A DNA stretch of 64,000 nucleotides from Notospermus geniculatus (Eukaryota > Nemertea > Pilidiophora > Heteronemertea > Lineidae). The notes under the pieces are model-generated. The model worked only from the letters and a program-made list of their open reading frames with translations. It ran no database searches and was not told the DNA's origin. Positions 24,801 through 36,750 of the stretch are shown here, piece after piece (position 1 is the first letter of the stretch; the number at the start of each line of letters is the position of its first letter). The DNA is taken from assembly GCA_002633025.1 (NCBI GenBank), contig NMRB01000215.1:35625-99624 (forward strand). The letters are read 5' to 3'. A program made the position numbers and the translations under genes.

Positions 24801-27800
24801 AAAAATGAAGCACTTACTTTCAGCAAAGTATTTGATGGCGTGGAGAAGACTGTGAGCCAAGTAGCGGACATAGAACTCAAAGGGATGAGGTAGCACATGG
24901 TTCAAGCTCACAGACATGGCTCGGAGATAGATTTACATAAATGTGCTACCATCTTTTACAACCATTTCAGGTTTTGTATGATGACAACAAGAGATCCACA
25001 GCTGTTGCACAGACATCATTGGTGAGTACCGGTACATGGAAATAAATCCTTCATAATATGGCTTGAGAGGTAAGAGTATCTTAGAAAGGGTGATATCAAT
25101 ATGTGCAGTGAACAAGAGGCTTGTCACTTTGTCTCTCCAGCAATTGACTTGGTTGAGATTGGTCCTTACTTATGGTTATGAGTGGTAGTATTACTTATGC
25201 AGTGCAGGATTACTTAGAAAGAAGGTTTATGTTTGATATCTGATGATACTTTCAGACTCCTCATATTATATCCTGGCATCCTGATGGTACCATTGTGATG
25301 GTTGCTAGTTCTAAAGGTGATATTCAGGTGAGATTGCCAACTCTTCTGATGATGACTGTGGGAAAAACGAGGTCTAAAAGGCATTTTCTTTACACACTTC
25401 ACTCTATATGGCATGCGTTGGTGTGCCCTTTGGTATTGCATGTTTGTTAATTCATTGATTCGAGAGTCCAGTCCAACTCAATTCAGTTACATAACCGGGT
25501 ATTGTGATGATCTAAAATTCAGCTGAAAATACTCCTCTTTGAGTACCTTTAATTTGAGATGCTGTTGTATGCAAATTTCCATGATTAATTTGCAGATATT
25601 TGACATGGCATTAGGATCACTGAACATACAGGTAGCCTCCGAGAACGTCAGCCCACTTCGCGTTCTTCGTCTTCATCAGTATTTCCGTTCACCGCCGATC
25701 CTGAGCAAGATGGACTGGTGTACCTGTGAAGTTATACCGTCGGATTTCATCACGGACAGCATTGACTCCCAGCTGTTATGCTTCGACAGGTGAGTTTACC
25801 TCAAAACTGTGATAGATAACTCCTTTACTAATCACCAAGACTACCATGCCGTTTTCGCCATTTCAGGGGACCGTTGGCGATGATGCAGCTTGCTTTAGGA
25901 ATCCAAAACCATAACAGACTGTCTCCAGTACAGCTGGTCAATCAGTACATCAAACATCAACAGCTGAATGAGGTAAGTAGGAGTCGGAGTGAGTGGAGTC
26001 TGTCGGAGTAGGTTAACCATGTAGTAGAGGCACTTTTCCCATGTGATCACACGTCACTGTCTGACATCATTCAACAACGGTCACTGACGGCAAAGCGACA
26101 TTGCTCATCAAAAAGTGGTTATGTATGAGGAGAGCCACACTCAATCATATGGATTGTGTCTGAAAGTGAACTCTTCATGTGTATGGTCCTTGTTAGTTCA
26201 CTTCTCCTGATTACTGGCCGTTACTTTCAGGCGGTGAACCTGTTAAACAGCATGAACTGGAGTATTGACAGCCAGATGTGTTTCCTCTGTTTATCATCCA
26301 TCATGACTCATCTTCTGAGGATGCCATTGACGAGCGATCAAGAGGGTAAGAAATTGGGCTAATTTTTGGGGTCGGGTTCCATATAATTATGGTAGTGGAC
26401 CAGGACTGTCAGGTGAGATGAGTATCTTATGACAGTGGGGCACATAATAATCTTCTTGAGGACTTTTGAATGAATTGTGTAAAGGGGTCAGGACTTTCTC
26501 CCATTTTCCATCTTACTCTGAGGTGACAGAAGTTACCTCTCTGATTGGGTACTCCAGTCATGACATAACAAATCGCATTGTGATCATTTCAGTTCAACTT
26601 GAGACAACACTTGGGACATTCTACGGCCGACAGCTGCCAGAGGTCGTGGTGCTAGAACACCGAGATCACATTGGCCGACTCGCCAGACGTTTCTTTCATC
26701 ATCTCTTAAGATATTCAAGATTTGACAAAGCGTTTCTATTGGCTATCGACATCGGGTCACATGATCTTTTCATGGATATTCATCACATGGCCAAGGATAA
26801 GGGAGAGATTGCGCTGGCTCAAGTCGCCAAGAAAAAAGCCGAGGAGATCGAAGCTGAGATGCCGCTTACAGGTGAGTCAAAAGTGAGGGGATATTTTGTG
26901 GAAAAGAGTGGAATATCATCATAAATGTGTACTCTTTATCTCCAGATACAACTGAATCCATCACGAGTTATGATGACGAGTTTTCTCCCGATGCATCTCA
27001 GTCGATTGATGATGAGTCTGTGGACGAATACTTTGAGACGGACCTCGATAAACCTTACAACCCACCGCCGACTGCCAGTGCCAAGGTATGACATGGTCGT
27101 TCCATCTTTGTTTTAATGATTTTCTGCATCCTTGAGTAAATGGATGACTTAATAGTGCTAAAGTCATGAATGATATTATACTGACTTGCCTGTCCTTTCC
27201 ATGCTCCTTCTAGGTCACGCCACAAAGCCAACCACAGATCTCATCTGCTCAAGCTGCTTCTCAGTTATCAGAAAGGTGAGAAGGCTCTTATACCTAAACA
27301 GTTGAGGAGTGCCTTAACCACTTTGCTACTGAAATTTGCGTCACTACGGCATCCTCCCATACCAGGGGTTTTTACCTCACTTTCCTCTTCATTGTGTTTA
27401 TGTGAGTGGAGGAGTGCAATAAAAACCCCTGCTGTGGGAGGATATATCATGGACAACCATGACAACTGTTCGACCAAAAAATGCTATTCCTGATTGAGAT
27501 TGAGCAATAACCACTTTAGGACAATACTTTGATCCATGTCCTCTGTAAAAAGTTGTCCACTATAAAGTAAGGTTTTACAAAATGTCTTTTTCAGACCTTA
27601 CCCGTATAGCAGTGAGCTTGATGCTGACCTTGCTACAGAACTTTATGATGATTACACACGAGTGTTACTCGGTGAGGAATCACGACCAAGACAGTCAGGT
27701 GAGAAGAAGACATTTCATGCCATAAAACACCATCATGACTGATGATCTATGACACACTTTTAGGGTCCTTACTGTAGTATTGCACCAGTTGTGACCCGTG

Positions 27801-28174
27801 ACAGCAAAATGATCAGAATGTGCACAGAGGAAGACCCAAGGTGACACCACGTGTGTTGATTTCATGATTGTCTGCCCGTTGTGAAATTTGACTTTATCCA
27901 TTTCTGTAATTGTCTGGTGTAATCTTGGGTCTTCTTTCCGGTGCATTCCAACTCATTTTGCTGTCACAGGGCGCATTTTGGTCTAGGAGCATACTTGAAT
28001 CATTGCAGCAACCAAGTTGAGGCAAGATTGCATGAGCAGCAGCACTGAGGACTTTTGTCTTGGATGTTTGTCATTCAGTTTTCTGTTGACATTCCAGGGC
28101 AAAGACAAGGACAAAACGAGGCAGCAGATGAGTCGTCAAGTGCTGTTAAAGTCATCCACTTTGGTTTGGTCTGA
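21857..28174 (+). CDS. WDPCP: WD repeat-containing planar cell polarity effector (Fritz homologue)
   Basis: Nineteen exons join in phase to about 731 residues: 21857-21962, 22164-22285, 22404-22463, 22783-22903, 22991-23306, 23618-23680, 23865-23964, 24195-24231, 24655-24725, 24971-25021, 25256-25327, 25596-25789, 25867-25972, 26231-26345, 26593-26871, 26946-27085, 27214-27275, 27595-27698, 28098-28174. Family landmarks in order are ELHIWSLKN (start), LTWTPKNKRPDKLRDNLKD, SEEAWPWSPMTSDRERANL, EDKLIIGCDDGSL, ISWHPDGTIVMVASSKGDIQ, FDMALGSLNIQ, LNSMNWSIDSQMCFL, ARRFFHHLLRYSRFDKAFLL, ALAQVAKKKAEEI and the C-terminal VIHFGLV. WDPCP works with Fuzzy and Inturned (CPLANE) at the basal body in ciliogenesis and planar polarity. 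An acidic, low-conservation region (exons 16-18) precedes the conserved tail. Confidence 0.96.
23385..23544. repeat. Foldback element, AGCGCTAAC family, copy 1 (WDPCP intron 5)
   Basis: The ends GGGCTGGGTTGCACAAAACT and AGTTTTGTGCAACCGGGCCC are complementary. Both arms carry GTTAGCGCTAAC-type words and TAACATAAAGTTAG. A sister copy is at 47713-47876 in a PTGR2 intron. Confidence 0.85.
24340..24595. repeat. About 36-bp minisatellite (WDPCP intron 8)
   Basis: Roughly seven degenerate copies of a unit around GTGGCAGGAATGATAGTTCT then TAGACTTAGT. It is fortuitously open in one frame (VAGMIVL repeats), but a protein reading has no support. Confidence 0.8.
27351..27443. repeat. Small foldback (WDPCP intron 17)
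   Basis: CTCCCATACCAGGGGTTTTTA is mirrored about 50 bp later by TAAAAACCCCTGCTGTGGGAG. A half-site with the same core (CCTCCCATAGCAGGGGTTTG) occurs near 42218. Confidence 0.65.
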
Positions 28175-28954
28175 TGTAAATATCACACAAGCAGAAATCT
28201 ACAGTCTGAAGTGCAGGACCAACAGGGATTGCTCCAACATGACAAGGGCCGCTGTGAACATGTGCTGTGCAGAAGAATAGAGTAGTGCTGATATCTCCGA
28301 AGAATCTCTGCAACAAATTTTTGATATTACAGGAATTCTAGATTTAGAAATTTCCATGGGGTTTTATCCGATGCCGTCCATCGATTTACTTTACATGTAT
28401 GATATTGAGAAATCTTGATCAAATGTAGCTTCAAAGTAAATTATGATCTGTCAGTTATGAGACCTGAGTTGTTGTCTGTGGAGTCAAAGACATCTGCCGT
28501 CCCTCTGCCAGAACGCTGCTCACTTCTTGCTCTGTCAGTCTGTATTGCCCATCTACTGGCTAGCAACTTGAGACCAGAGAGACAGACTTTGGTGCTAATT
28601 ATAGCCACCCCACCTGACAGTAGCTGGGGGCTTTCCTTGTTTTTGCTGATCTCTGGTCTCTCCATCCATAATCTCTCTCTCCATCCTCTCAGAATAGAGT
28701 CATTCAGATGCATCTACATCGCACCTCTTCTTCTGAGGGAGGCGATACCGGAGTGAAATAACCTGAGTCTCCGGATGATCTATCTCTCTCTCCATCCAAT
28801 ACATGTCGTTTTGTACTGTACTTTTGCTTCAATACGTTTGATATTATTATAAGGTGAAGACACGTGAGAAAACGCTGTCGTTAACGCCATATTCCTCGCC
28901 GAACTGCGGATGATTTCTGTGAATTTTTTAGAATTAGAATTAGCGTTAAACTCG

Positions 28955-29115
28955 TGGCTTGAAGCGGCGAATCCACTGTCACGATTTGGGCTTGAGACGG
29001 GGTTGCGGTCCCTTGCGATCGCCTTATATGGCAATCGCTTATAAGGTAACCGCAAGGGAACGCAACCGCGTCTCAAGCCAAAATCGCGACAGTGGATCAC
29101 CCGCTTGAGGGAACC
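28955..29115. repeat. Foldback element, ATCCACTGTCACGA arms
   Basis: The left arm has GCGGCGAATCCACTGTCACG and then TTGAGACGGGGTTGCGGTCCC. The right arm carries the complement (GGGAACGCAACCGCGTCTCAA, then GCGACAGTGGATCACCCGC). GCGATCGCC/GGCAATCGC lies near the centre. Confidence 0.8.
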
Positions 29116-29575
29116 GCACCGCGCCTCGAGCAGATGTAAAACGCACAAAAATAAGTTCGTCCTGGGTCGTGTGATGCGGCCGAATGGCACCTGATTTTGT
29201 CCGAAAAACCTGTAAAACATCACGTCAGTGGTGATCGATTCTCCGTCCTGATCCAATGATTCACCAAGTTCAAAGAGTCCAGGCCTAGCATGTGTACTTC
29301 GTAGTTGGAGGCGGAGCATTTGATAGTCAATGACGAATCCAAAGATAGAGGATGAGGTTTTCCTCGCCTGTCTCTGGATGGGAAAGCTGTGCCTTCAGTC
29401 GCCATCCTTATGTCCATCGGGAAGGGGTCAGTGTATAAGTTCAGCTGGTTCTCTTGTATATTTTGATGCTGACCACCGCTGATAACGGCTTTTCGGATGG
29501 ATAATGTACTTGTCTGGGATGGAGGCCGACATTTTGTTGGATTTTGTCCAAGTATCGAAGGCTGGTGTGACATCT

Positions 29576-29742
29576 GCCGGCGTTTCCGTAAGCAAGTCTT
29601 TCCTCTTATTGTTTTGGAAACGCTGGTTGATTGATCAGGACGTTTCTGTATGTTGTCCCTATTGCCAGGTCGCAGTTTATTCCGTGAAACAATAGTAGGG
29701 GCACACTCACAGACGGGGAACATTAAAAACGTTACACCGGGA
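29576..29742. repeat. Interspersed repeat family A, copy 1
   Basis: It shares TGGAAACGCTGG, TTATTCCGT, GGGGAACATT and ACGTTACACCGGGA blocks in the same order with 37240-37400 and 37580-37740. It is unclassified; no ends or ORF are evident. Confidence 0.65.
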
Positions 29743-30221
29743 TCTAATCGAATGAGGACGTGAGAAGTGCCCAAGTTTCTACTGCATCGCTCTCGACCCA
29801 AGCATTTCCCCGTCAGGCATACTCCGTCAGGTGGTACACTATTAACCACTTAAAACGCTTTTTAACGCGGCTTGTCAATTAATAATTGATTAGATAGGAG
29901 CCCGCCACATGATAGCCTAGATATTGATACTAGGCGCCAGGTTGGGGTGGAACAACACTCCTGCGAGTTGGTCGAGTTGAGCCAGGAACCCCAGGGAACG
30001 AGGTAGTTTTAGCTCGTGTTCCAAACATACCATAGTGACATCTGCTTATTATATGTGTGTATATAGATTATTTCCTTCTTGTCACCTCGGAGAGTATTGT
30101 AGCCGAGAATGAAGGTAGGAACTATGACCAGCTGATTATGACATGAATGCATAAGCATAAATTGTATGGCCGTCGAGGGGAATAAACATAGGCCTACATG
30201 TGATCTCAGTGGAGTAGAACT

Positions 30222-33200
30222 ATGTCTCGAGTTGCCCCAGCAGACGACAGTGGTGCGACGAAGGGCCATTCAGTGGAGGGTGGGGTAGGTGCGGTTTACT
30301 TTTTCTCGCATTAGATTTGACCGGCGTCGCTAAAGGGCAAAGCAAGCGCGCCCTAATCATGACAGGACGGCGGCGAAAATTGAAATAAGACGGTGGGTCA
30401 CAAAACTTTTTTACGTGTGCATTACAGGAGGCAAATGACACCGCGACCCCAGAGGAGAGTGCAGACTCTCCTGCCACGAGCTGGAAGATTTTGCTCCTCC
30501 TGACCTTCATAATGATCGTCTATGTCTTTTTGGGAGGTGTTATATTCCATTTCATCGAACATCCCAATGAAACTGCCGTACGGTCAGACTCAATGACTCG
30601 TTCTAAAGACTTTCTGCGTAAGTAGGTGTGGCTTTCGACTCAGTGGTAAAAATGGAGGAGCCTGTCACATGGCTTTGGCCTACTACAACCGTAGGCCTAT
30701 ATGTACTGTCCCTGGCAACAACCAAGAACCAAAATGACTTTCGTGATCGTGTTATGTATGAACCTTCGGACTTTTTTCGGACCTCAAAGATATGTGGTAT
30801 TTGTTTGTCCACCGGTACTTCGTGTTCGGCAGATATTTCAATTTGTTGATAACGTTGTGACCACTGGGACTGGATAATGCATAATTCCGGCAGGGGTGGT
30901 GGGTGTTTCTGAGGTTCTAACAGCACCCCACGGACAATGCCCCGACCCGAGTGTGGTTGTGACACTTAGTAGTTTGTTTACTTCATCTCCCCGATCACTA
31001 TAGTTGCGCTTCCACTACAAAAAAAGCCGGTATCAAATGATTTGTCCGCTCTTGTTCTGCTTCCATTACAGAATTGCCGGGTTTAATAAGTCCGGTTCTA
31101 TTAAGTGCGGATCTATTTAGTTCGGACAGCATAAGTTGCGCTGTGAACATGACAATAGAAACGAAGTCGTGGTCTGCAAAATTACTAAATTGACTTCGCC
31201 ACTTGTAAAATACCGGTACTTAATACTTACAAGGCACCCTACACTTTTAGTACAGTACACTATAAAGTAGAAATACTTGAGACGCATTCAACCCCTTGAA
31301 CAAATATTCAGTCTTTTGTGTCAACACCGACTGCGTTAAACACGCTCACGTAAATAGGCCATATTTTTTTAAAAATCCGCTGTAATTGAATCTTATAATA
31401 CATCTTGCAATACATTTAAAATGATATTAAGCAAGAAGTCAATCTCCAGTCAATGTTGCACAACATTTACGGATTAAGCGGCACCATTGAACTGAACTCC
31501 AGGTCAAGACCCTTAATCCTGTGACAAACAATACGGGGGCACCGGTGTAATGATTTTTCGCCAATATTAGCCAGAAATTGCTAGCGTGTTTCGAAACAGT
31601 CGAATTCCCTTTTCAGAAAAATTCGACTGCATATCACCCGATCAGTTGGAATCTTTCGTCAAGGCGCTAATCACGGCTTACGATCAGGGCGTTCTTGTCA
31701 CGAATTCCAGCAGCTCTCAGCCGAATTGGGACATCCCAAGTGCTATCTTCTTCTCAAGCACTGTGGTAACCACAATTGGTGAGTCGAAAAATGTCGTCTG
31801 CGTCATCATCGTCAGTAGTGTGCGGGCGGGTTTCGCAGTCCTGACAAAATACGCGGTCGTGGCTCAGAAGCGAAAGTCACTCATGTCACTCTCGGTCTTA
31901 CATATCTGCTCAGAGACGCACTGGCAGCAGGCGATATTTTTGGTGCCAACGTTCTCCAGTCCGGAAATACATTAGATCCAGGAAATGAACACCCGAATTT
32001 CGTATTTTGTACTTCGTGTCTTTGTCATTCATCGTCTTCGCTATTAGGCCTATTGCCATCTTCATCTGTCATCGTCGTCTTTATCATCGTCGTCCCGTCG
32101 TCGGTCAACTCCTTTTCTTTCCCCTTTCTGCAGGTTATGGTAACATTTCACCAGCCACTGCAGCCGGCCAAGCCTTCTGTGCAATCTACGCCCTCGTTGG
32201 GATACCAATCAACCTCATCCTTTTGGCTGGCGTGGGGTCGAGGATGGCAAAAGTGGGCGAAAAGCTCAAAAACCTGAAGTCATTGAAGGACAAATCTAAA
32301 GCTTCTATGACCGTCCGCCTGGTTGTTTGTGTAGGAATTGGCTTCATTTGCATGGTCTTCATTCCTTCTGCAATATTTGTGGCCACGGAAGGCTGGACTT
32401 ATGGCACGTCTTTATATTACTCGATCATCACCCTGACGACAGTCGGGTTTGGTGATTATGTGGCCGGTAAGTGTTGACAGGTCCTTTAATACCAGTGTCG
32501 CTGAGAGCAATGCTCACCGTCCGACCCCGGATAAAGGGCGGTTTACACTAGGTTGCACCAAGTTGCAAGTTGCAGCAACTTGCAACTTGTTGCAAACTAC
32601 CTGGGACGGTTTACACATAGAAAAATCGATGCAACATCCAGCGTGATCGAGTTGCAACAAGTTGCATGCCCGTTTACACATGCAACTTTTATGAAACTTT
32701 TTGGTCTCATCAGGTTTATGCAACAAGTTGCATGAAGTTGCATATGAAAAGTTGCATGTGTAAACGGGCCTTAAGAGGAAGTCCACAATACATTCTTTCT
32801 TGTGTTGACAAACTCGGTCGCATCCGTGCCATACATCATGCGATTCTCCGCTTCCCTGACAGCAGCGCGTCAGGATGTTCGAAAAAATTGTATGACAGCG
32901 GCCGCAAGGTTTCCACTAGCAGGCGAGGCCCATTCCCACTTCCGCATTTTTCGCCGCGGTATAATTCGGCGAGGGTGCGGCGTTCACAGGCATGAGTCAA
33001 GCGAGGTGTTTATCATTTAACACCCATATCATAATGTGTGGTTGAATTTGAACGGTCTCCTCGATAAACCCACTTCTGTGCAAGGTGTCCGATTTCTCGA
33101 ATGAGATATTTGATATTTGATAGGCCTACATGTATTTATTCGGACCAAAACAATAGACAAGTGGTAAATACAATGAGTATAATGAGAAGGTGTCGTGGTC

Positions 33201-34642
33201 TGGGACTCAACCAAGATCAAAGGGAAGTCGCTTATGGTTGTTCCCCATGACAAAATGACTCTGTGCAGAATAAGTTGAATGGAGTACCGGTACATTACAT
33301 ACACGAAAAGTAAAGCCCGTCGAGCGCCTATTGTTTTCCCGCACACAAGATCAATCGACTTCTGTTATGTTTTCTGCTTCTCTGTAGGTGTGAATTACAG
33401 TGGTAATTTACGAGGTCTTTACCGCATTTCGCTGTCTGTGTGGATCCTGCTGGGCCTAGCCTGGGTCAGTTGGCTCTTAGGAGACGCCCAAGAGTTCGGC
33501 ACGACAGTTGTTACCAAGGTTGGCAGCTGTTCATGTTGTTCGTGTGGCAAGAAAAAGAATATGGATTTGGATGGAGGGGACAAAGTAAGTAATGATGATA
33601 ACAATACAGAGTTTAAGAGATCACACGCTAACGATAACGTTTACGTTAACGCTATTTCTTGCATGTATTTCATGTACAAAAAAATTCGTTAACGTAAATG
33701 ATATCGTTAGCGTGTGATATCTTAAACTCCCTAATAACGTCCGCAAACCGTTAAAATTTCTGAACAAAAGTAGGCCTCCACCCTACCACAGGGGGCCCAG
33801 AAAAGTGCCCCTCGAAGCACTTTTTCTGGTCCACCCTGTAGAGTCCGTGATAAAAAGTCCGCCAATTAATTTTATTGAGCAAACCTTTGATTTATCACAA
33901 GGCGTGGCTACGATATCCGATACGTTAAAGATTCTTGAACGTGTTTGATCCACGCAACAGGCGTCTGCCGCTGCTGCCTCGGTTACGCTTCCCACCAGAA
34001 CCATAATTGAATAAATAATTCAACGCACACATTAGATTTAAGTGCACATTTCTAAATTCATTTATTCAATGGAAATCATCGATCCTCCATTGTACGATGG
34101 TTCCCAAGTTACCGTGTTGATTACCCAGTCCAACGCACGTTGTTAGTCTTTACGCAATAGACTAGTCCTCTTCCTTCGAGACGCTCCGCTAACGGAGTAT
34201 CCCGGAGTGTTATCAGGGCAGGGGACCAGTCTACGAACCCTGCCTCGTCTTCAACCTCGACCTAGGCCCTACAGGCGCTGGTCCAGAGGGGAGTTTTGGG
34301 ATCGTGACCCCCCCTCTCCACCACCAATTGTTTTTTTTTATTCAATAATTTGCGGCAATAAGCAAAAGATGCAAAAATAAAGCTTCTGTTTTGATACCGA
34401 GAAGCCAGGCAATCGCGTCTACTGCCTTCTAGATTTCAATTTTTTCTGGGGGACGCCCCAGACTCCCCCCCCCCGCATCTTCGGCGCCTGGAGGCCTATG
34501 TATTCAAGCATTCGGTTCGGATATGTGATGACTATGAAGGTAGCGAAAAACGTCCGAACACATCTGAAGTTCTCTTCACTTTTCTTTCTTCCAGGAAACC
34601 CGAACCAGTGACGTCATGATGACGTCAACACCTCGTGCCTGA
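30222..34642 (+). CDS. Two-pore-domain potassium channel (K2P, TREK/TALK-like)
   Basis: Six exons (30222-30284, 30428-30617, 31617-31778, 32134-32466, 33388-33584, 34595-34642) join in phase to about 330 residues. The order is: cytosolic Ser/Glu-rich N-terminus; M1 (ILLLLTFIMIVYVFLGGVIF); extracellular cap with a single Cys (DCISPDQL) and a glycosylation site (VTNSS); pore 1 TTIGYGN, split by intron 3; M2 (FCAIYALVGIPINLILLAGV); M3 (VVCVGIGFICMVFIPSAIF); pore 2 TLTTVGFGDYVAG; M4 (SVWILLGLAWVSWLLG); and a short tail with a CSCCSCGKKK cluster. One TxGYG and one TxGFG filter per chain is the K2P signature; two chains form a pore. IFVATEGWTYGTSLYYSIIT and FVAG-like YVAG resemble TREK/TALK subfamilies. 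The long regulatory tail of vertebrate TREK is missing; a further exon cannot be excluded. Confidence 0.93.
32530..32776. repeat. Foldback element, GGCCCGTTTACAC ends (K2P intron 4)
   Basis: The ends AAGGGCGGTTTACAC and GTGTAAACGGGCCTTA are complementary. The interior consists of repeated AGTTGCA/TGCAACT words, including AACTTGCAACTTGTTGCAA. The terminal words resemble those of 59048-59235. Confidence 0.75.
33611..33728. repeat. Foldback element (K2P intron 5)
   Basis: GTTTAAGAGATCACACGCTA and ACGATAACGTTTACGTTAACG are mirrored by CGTTAACGTAAATGATATCGT and TAGCGTGTGATATCTTAAAC. It lies just after exon 5. Confidence 0.8.
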
Positions 34643-36090
34643 AGTATTAGATATTTGGTTCTATCAGTCAAGATTTGGAGTAGTCTCGCTCACCCAGCGG
34701 CTGTTGGGGAATGGCAGTTGGTGGAGCAACGCTGTGGAAAAAACGGCTGGCTGCGCGAGACAAGATTTGCGGCGCACTTCTCCAATGTCGCTAGCCCAGA
34801 GGTACGGCGTTCCGTTTTTCGGTTGCTGACCTCGTCTGCGTTGGAGACTGCACTCCTCCCCGCACAGATGCAAGGATTTTGTATTACATGTATAGGCCTA
34901 ATGATAAGTTTCTGCATTGTTTTATACATTTTTAAACATTTTTCAAAGTCTTGCGGTTACTATGATTTTAATCGTATTGAAATCAAAGGAATGGTTTTGT
35001 ACATTGTTGTATTTACCAGTCGAAATAAATCACCATTCTCTATTAGTTCACACGCTAGGCTTGGCTCAGTCGTGCTCTTCTCTTGCGTTAGACATTGACT
35101 ACTGGAGCTCTGACACTATACGTGTACGGTACTAAACAAAATAGGATCTACATTATTTAATAATAATAAGTGTTATCCAGGTTTCGAGATGGATCAAGTG
35201 TGTTCAGTCCATTCAAAAACATCTGTGTCGAGATGGTCAAGGTACTCATGGTACTCCAATCATGCTAAAGAGATGTAGGCCTACTGCCGGGCAAATACAG
35301 GCCACATGTATAAACGTGTGTAACAGGAATGGAAATCCCCCTGGAACCGATGTCCGTTTCTACTGTTCCCATGACTAAGAACGAACCATGATTTAAAGGG
35401 GCACACAGTATTCCTTCCCTACCCGCGTTTAGGGAGACCTCTATTGACAATGTTGTTGAACTACCGCTTATCAACCTCGCCCCGTGTAGGATAACTCTCA
35501 TTCTCAGGGTATCCACATATGCATTGTATTGGTCCCATACATTCTCCAACACTGGGGTGGAAGGCAGAACTGCGATATTGGAGAATGTTGCAAACACCGC
35601 CGGTGGCGCCGACTGTCGACAAAAAGTGACAATGTAGTGGCCCTGTGCAGAAATAAGATAAGTTTTTCGGGGTCCGGACCACGCGGCGGTGTGGTGACGT
35701 CAGGCAGAGAACGAGTGCTAAGAATATTGAGTAAAGTATAAAGGATGGGAGAGCGGTGCCGATGCTAATCAACTTGCCCCGCGGCCAAAAATACACACAA
35801 CTCCCAGTGAAAGAGTGCGCAATTTCGCAGGATGAACGTGATCTTCTGTCTTGTGAGGCGCTCGCCCTTCGCCGCCGCGAAAAGTCGGATTTGTCGGAAG
35901 TAAGAATCTCCTACCACGTCCCCTGTAGTAGTATTTTAATGGCAGAGGTGTTAAACGAACAAAAAAATCGTTCGGCCTGTGGGTTTGGAGAAGCGGCCGA
36001 ACGACAGCTGGTTAAAACATGAAGGTGTTTATCGATTCCCATCACATCACCGAGTTCTCTCAAACTGACCCGCTGATTCCGAGTCCCAAG
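34643..36090. other. K2P 3' flank and peptide-gene 5' flank
   Basis: An AATAAA at 35024-35029 could end the K2P transcript. An ORF at 35756-36022 overlaps the following upstream ATG by ATGA, but shows no recognisable domain and is treated as leader sequence. Confidence 0.4.
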
Positions 36091-36691
36091 ATGAGGATAG
36101 CTATCGTTCTCCTTCTCACCATTATCTGTGTCTCTTCCACCATGGGCAAGCGATGTTTCTACGGTCCCAGCTTTATGCACATCGGGAAAAGATCATTGTA
36201 AGTTCAAAATTAACCGCTTTGAGACGCGTTCAGCAAAACCCGGTATGACACTCAGGGATTAATATTGTCGCCCGGCGTTTCGTGCGGCAACGGTAGGGGT
36301 GTTTTTAAAGTCGACTGACCCGGCTGAATGATGAGTCGACTAGCAGCATTGGATCAGTCAACTTTAAAAACACCTGGGCCCAGTTTCACAAAGAATCTTA
36401 AGTCTAAAGTTTGACTTAAGTCATCATGTGACCAGGTTTCAGCAAATCAGATGGCTTCATTTCAGACTTAAGTTTTTTCTTAGACTTAAGATTCTTTGTG
36501 CAACTGGGCCCTGGAAGACGAGGCGTTAGATTCTATCTCACCGGGTCCTCTTTGCTTTCAGGGTGAAGAGAGGATCGTCTGAGTTAAAAAGTTGCAGAGC
36601 ATACAATAACCTCGACTGTCGTGATCTCGAATGCGGCAGATGTATGATAGTTGAGTCCGAGTGGCGATGCGTGTCCTCGTACGCAGGTTAA
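36091..36691 (+). CDS. Putative neuropeptide/peptide-hormone precursor
   Basis: Two exons (36091-36197, 36562-36691; phase 2 junction with good GT/AG) encode 78 residues. The signal peptide is MRIAIVLLLTIICVSSTMG. It is followed by KR, the decapeptide CFYGPSFMHI, an amidation-plus-cleavage motif GKR, then SLVKR, another dibasic. The Cys-rich C-terminal part (LKSCRAYNNLDCRDLECGRC then MIVESEWRCVSSYAG) has five Cys, six with the one in the decapeptide. The layout is that of a secreted prohormone: one amidated peptide straight after the signal peptide and a Cys-containing remainder. An AATAAA 60 bp after the stop supports transcription. An upstream in-frame ATG (36019) would add 24 residues ahead of the signal; the inner ATG is preferred because it places the hydrophobic stretch at the N-terminus. 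No family is recognised with certainty; luqin-type precursors have a similar layout. Confidence 0.68.
36298..36374. repeat. Foldback element in peptide-gene intron (inner)
   Basis: GGTGTTTTTAAAGTCGACTG is mirrored by CAGTCAACTTTAAAAACACC with a short spacer. It abuts the next foldback. Confidence 0.75.
36372..36513. repeat. Foldback element, GGGCCCAGTTTCACAAAG ends
   Basis: Ends CTGGGCCCAGTTTCACAAAG and CTTTGTGCAACTGGGCCCTG; the arms carry AATCTTAAGTCTAA and its complement. The termini resemble those of the 23385 and 47713 elements (GGGCCC followed by GTTGCACAAA). Confidence 0.8.
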
Positions 36692-36750
36692 GCGATGGTG
36701 TATCTGAGCTCAAGAACCGTACTTGATTGTCTATTCTGACTGAAGTAGCT

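Larger units (their letters stand above)
28175..30221. other. Intergenic between WDPCP and K2P channel
   Basis: It holds the WDPCP 3' UTR, a foldback (28955-29115), one copy of an interspersed repeat (29576-29742) and the K2P 5' flank. Minus-strand ORFs of 179 and 209 residues run through these repeats. They show no domain I recognise and are probably fortuitous. Confidence 0.5.

Noticed and set aside
28780-29849. Minus-strand ORFs of 179 and 209 residues
   Set aside because: They run through a foldback and an interspersed repeat, overlap each other in different frames and show no domain or signal; composition looks like translated repeat.
35756-36022. 88-residue ORF overlapping the ATG at 36019 by ATGA
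   Set aside because: Tempting as translational coupling, but this is eukaryotic DNA, there is no recognisable domain, and it probably lies in the leader of the peptide gene.
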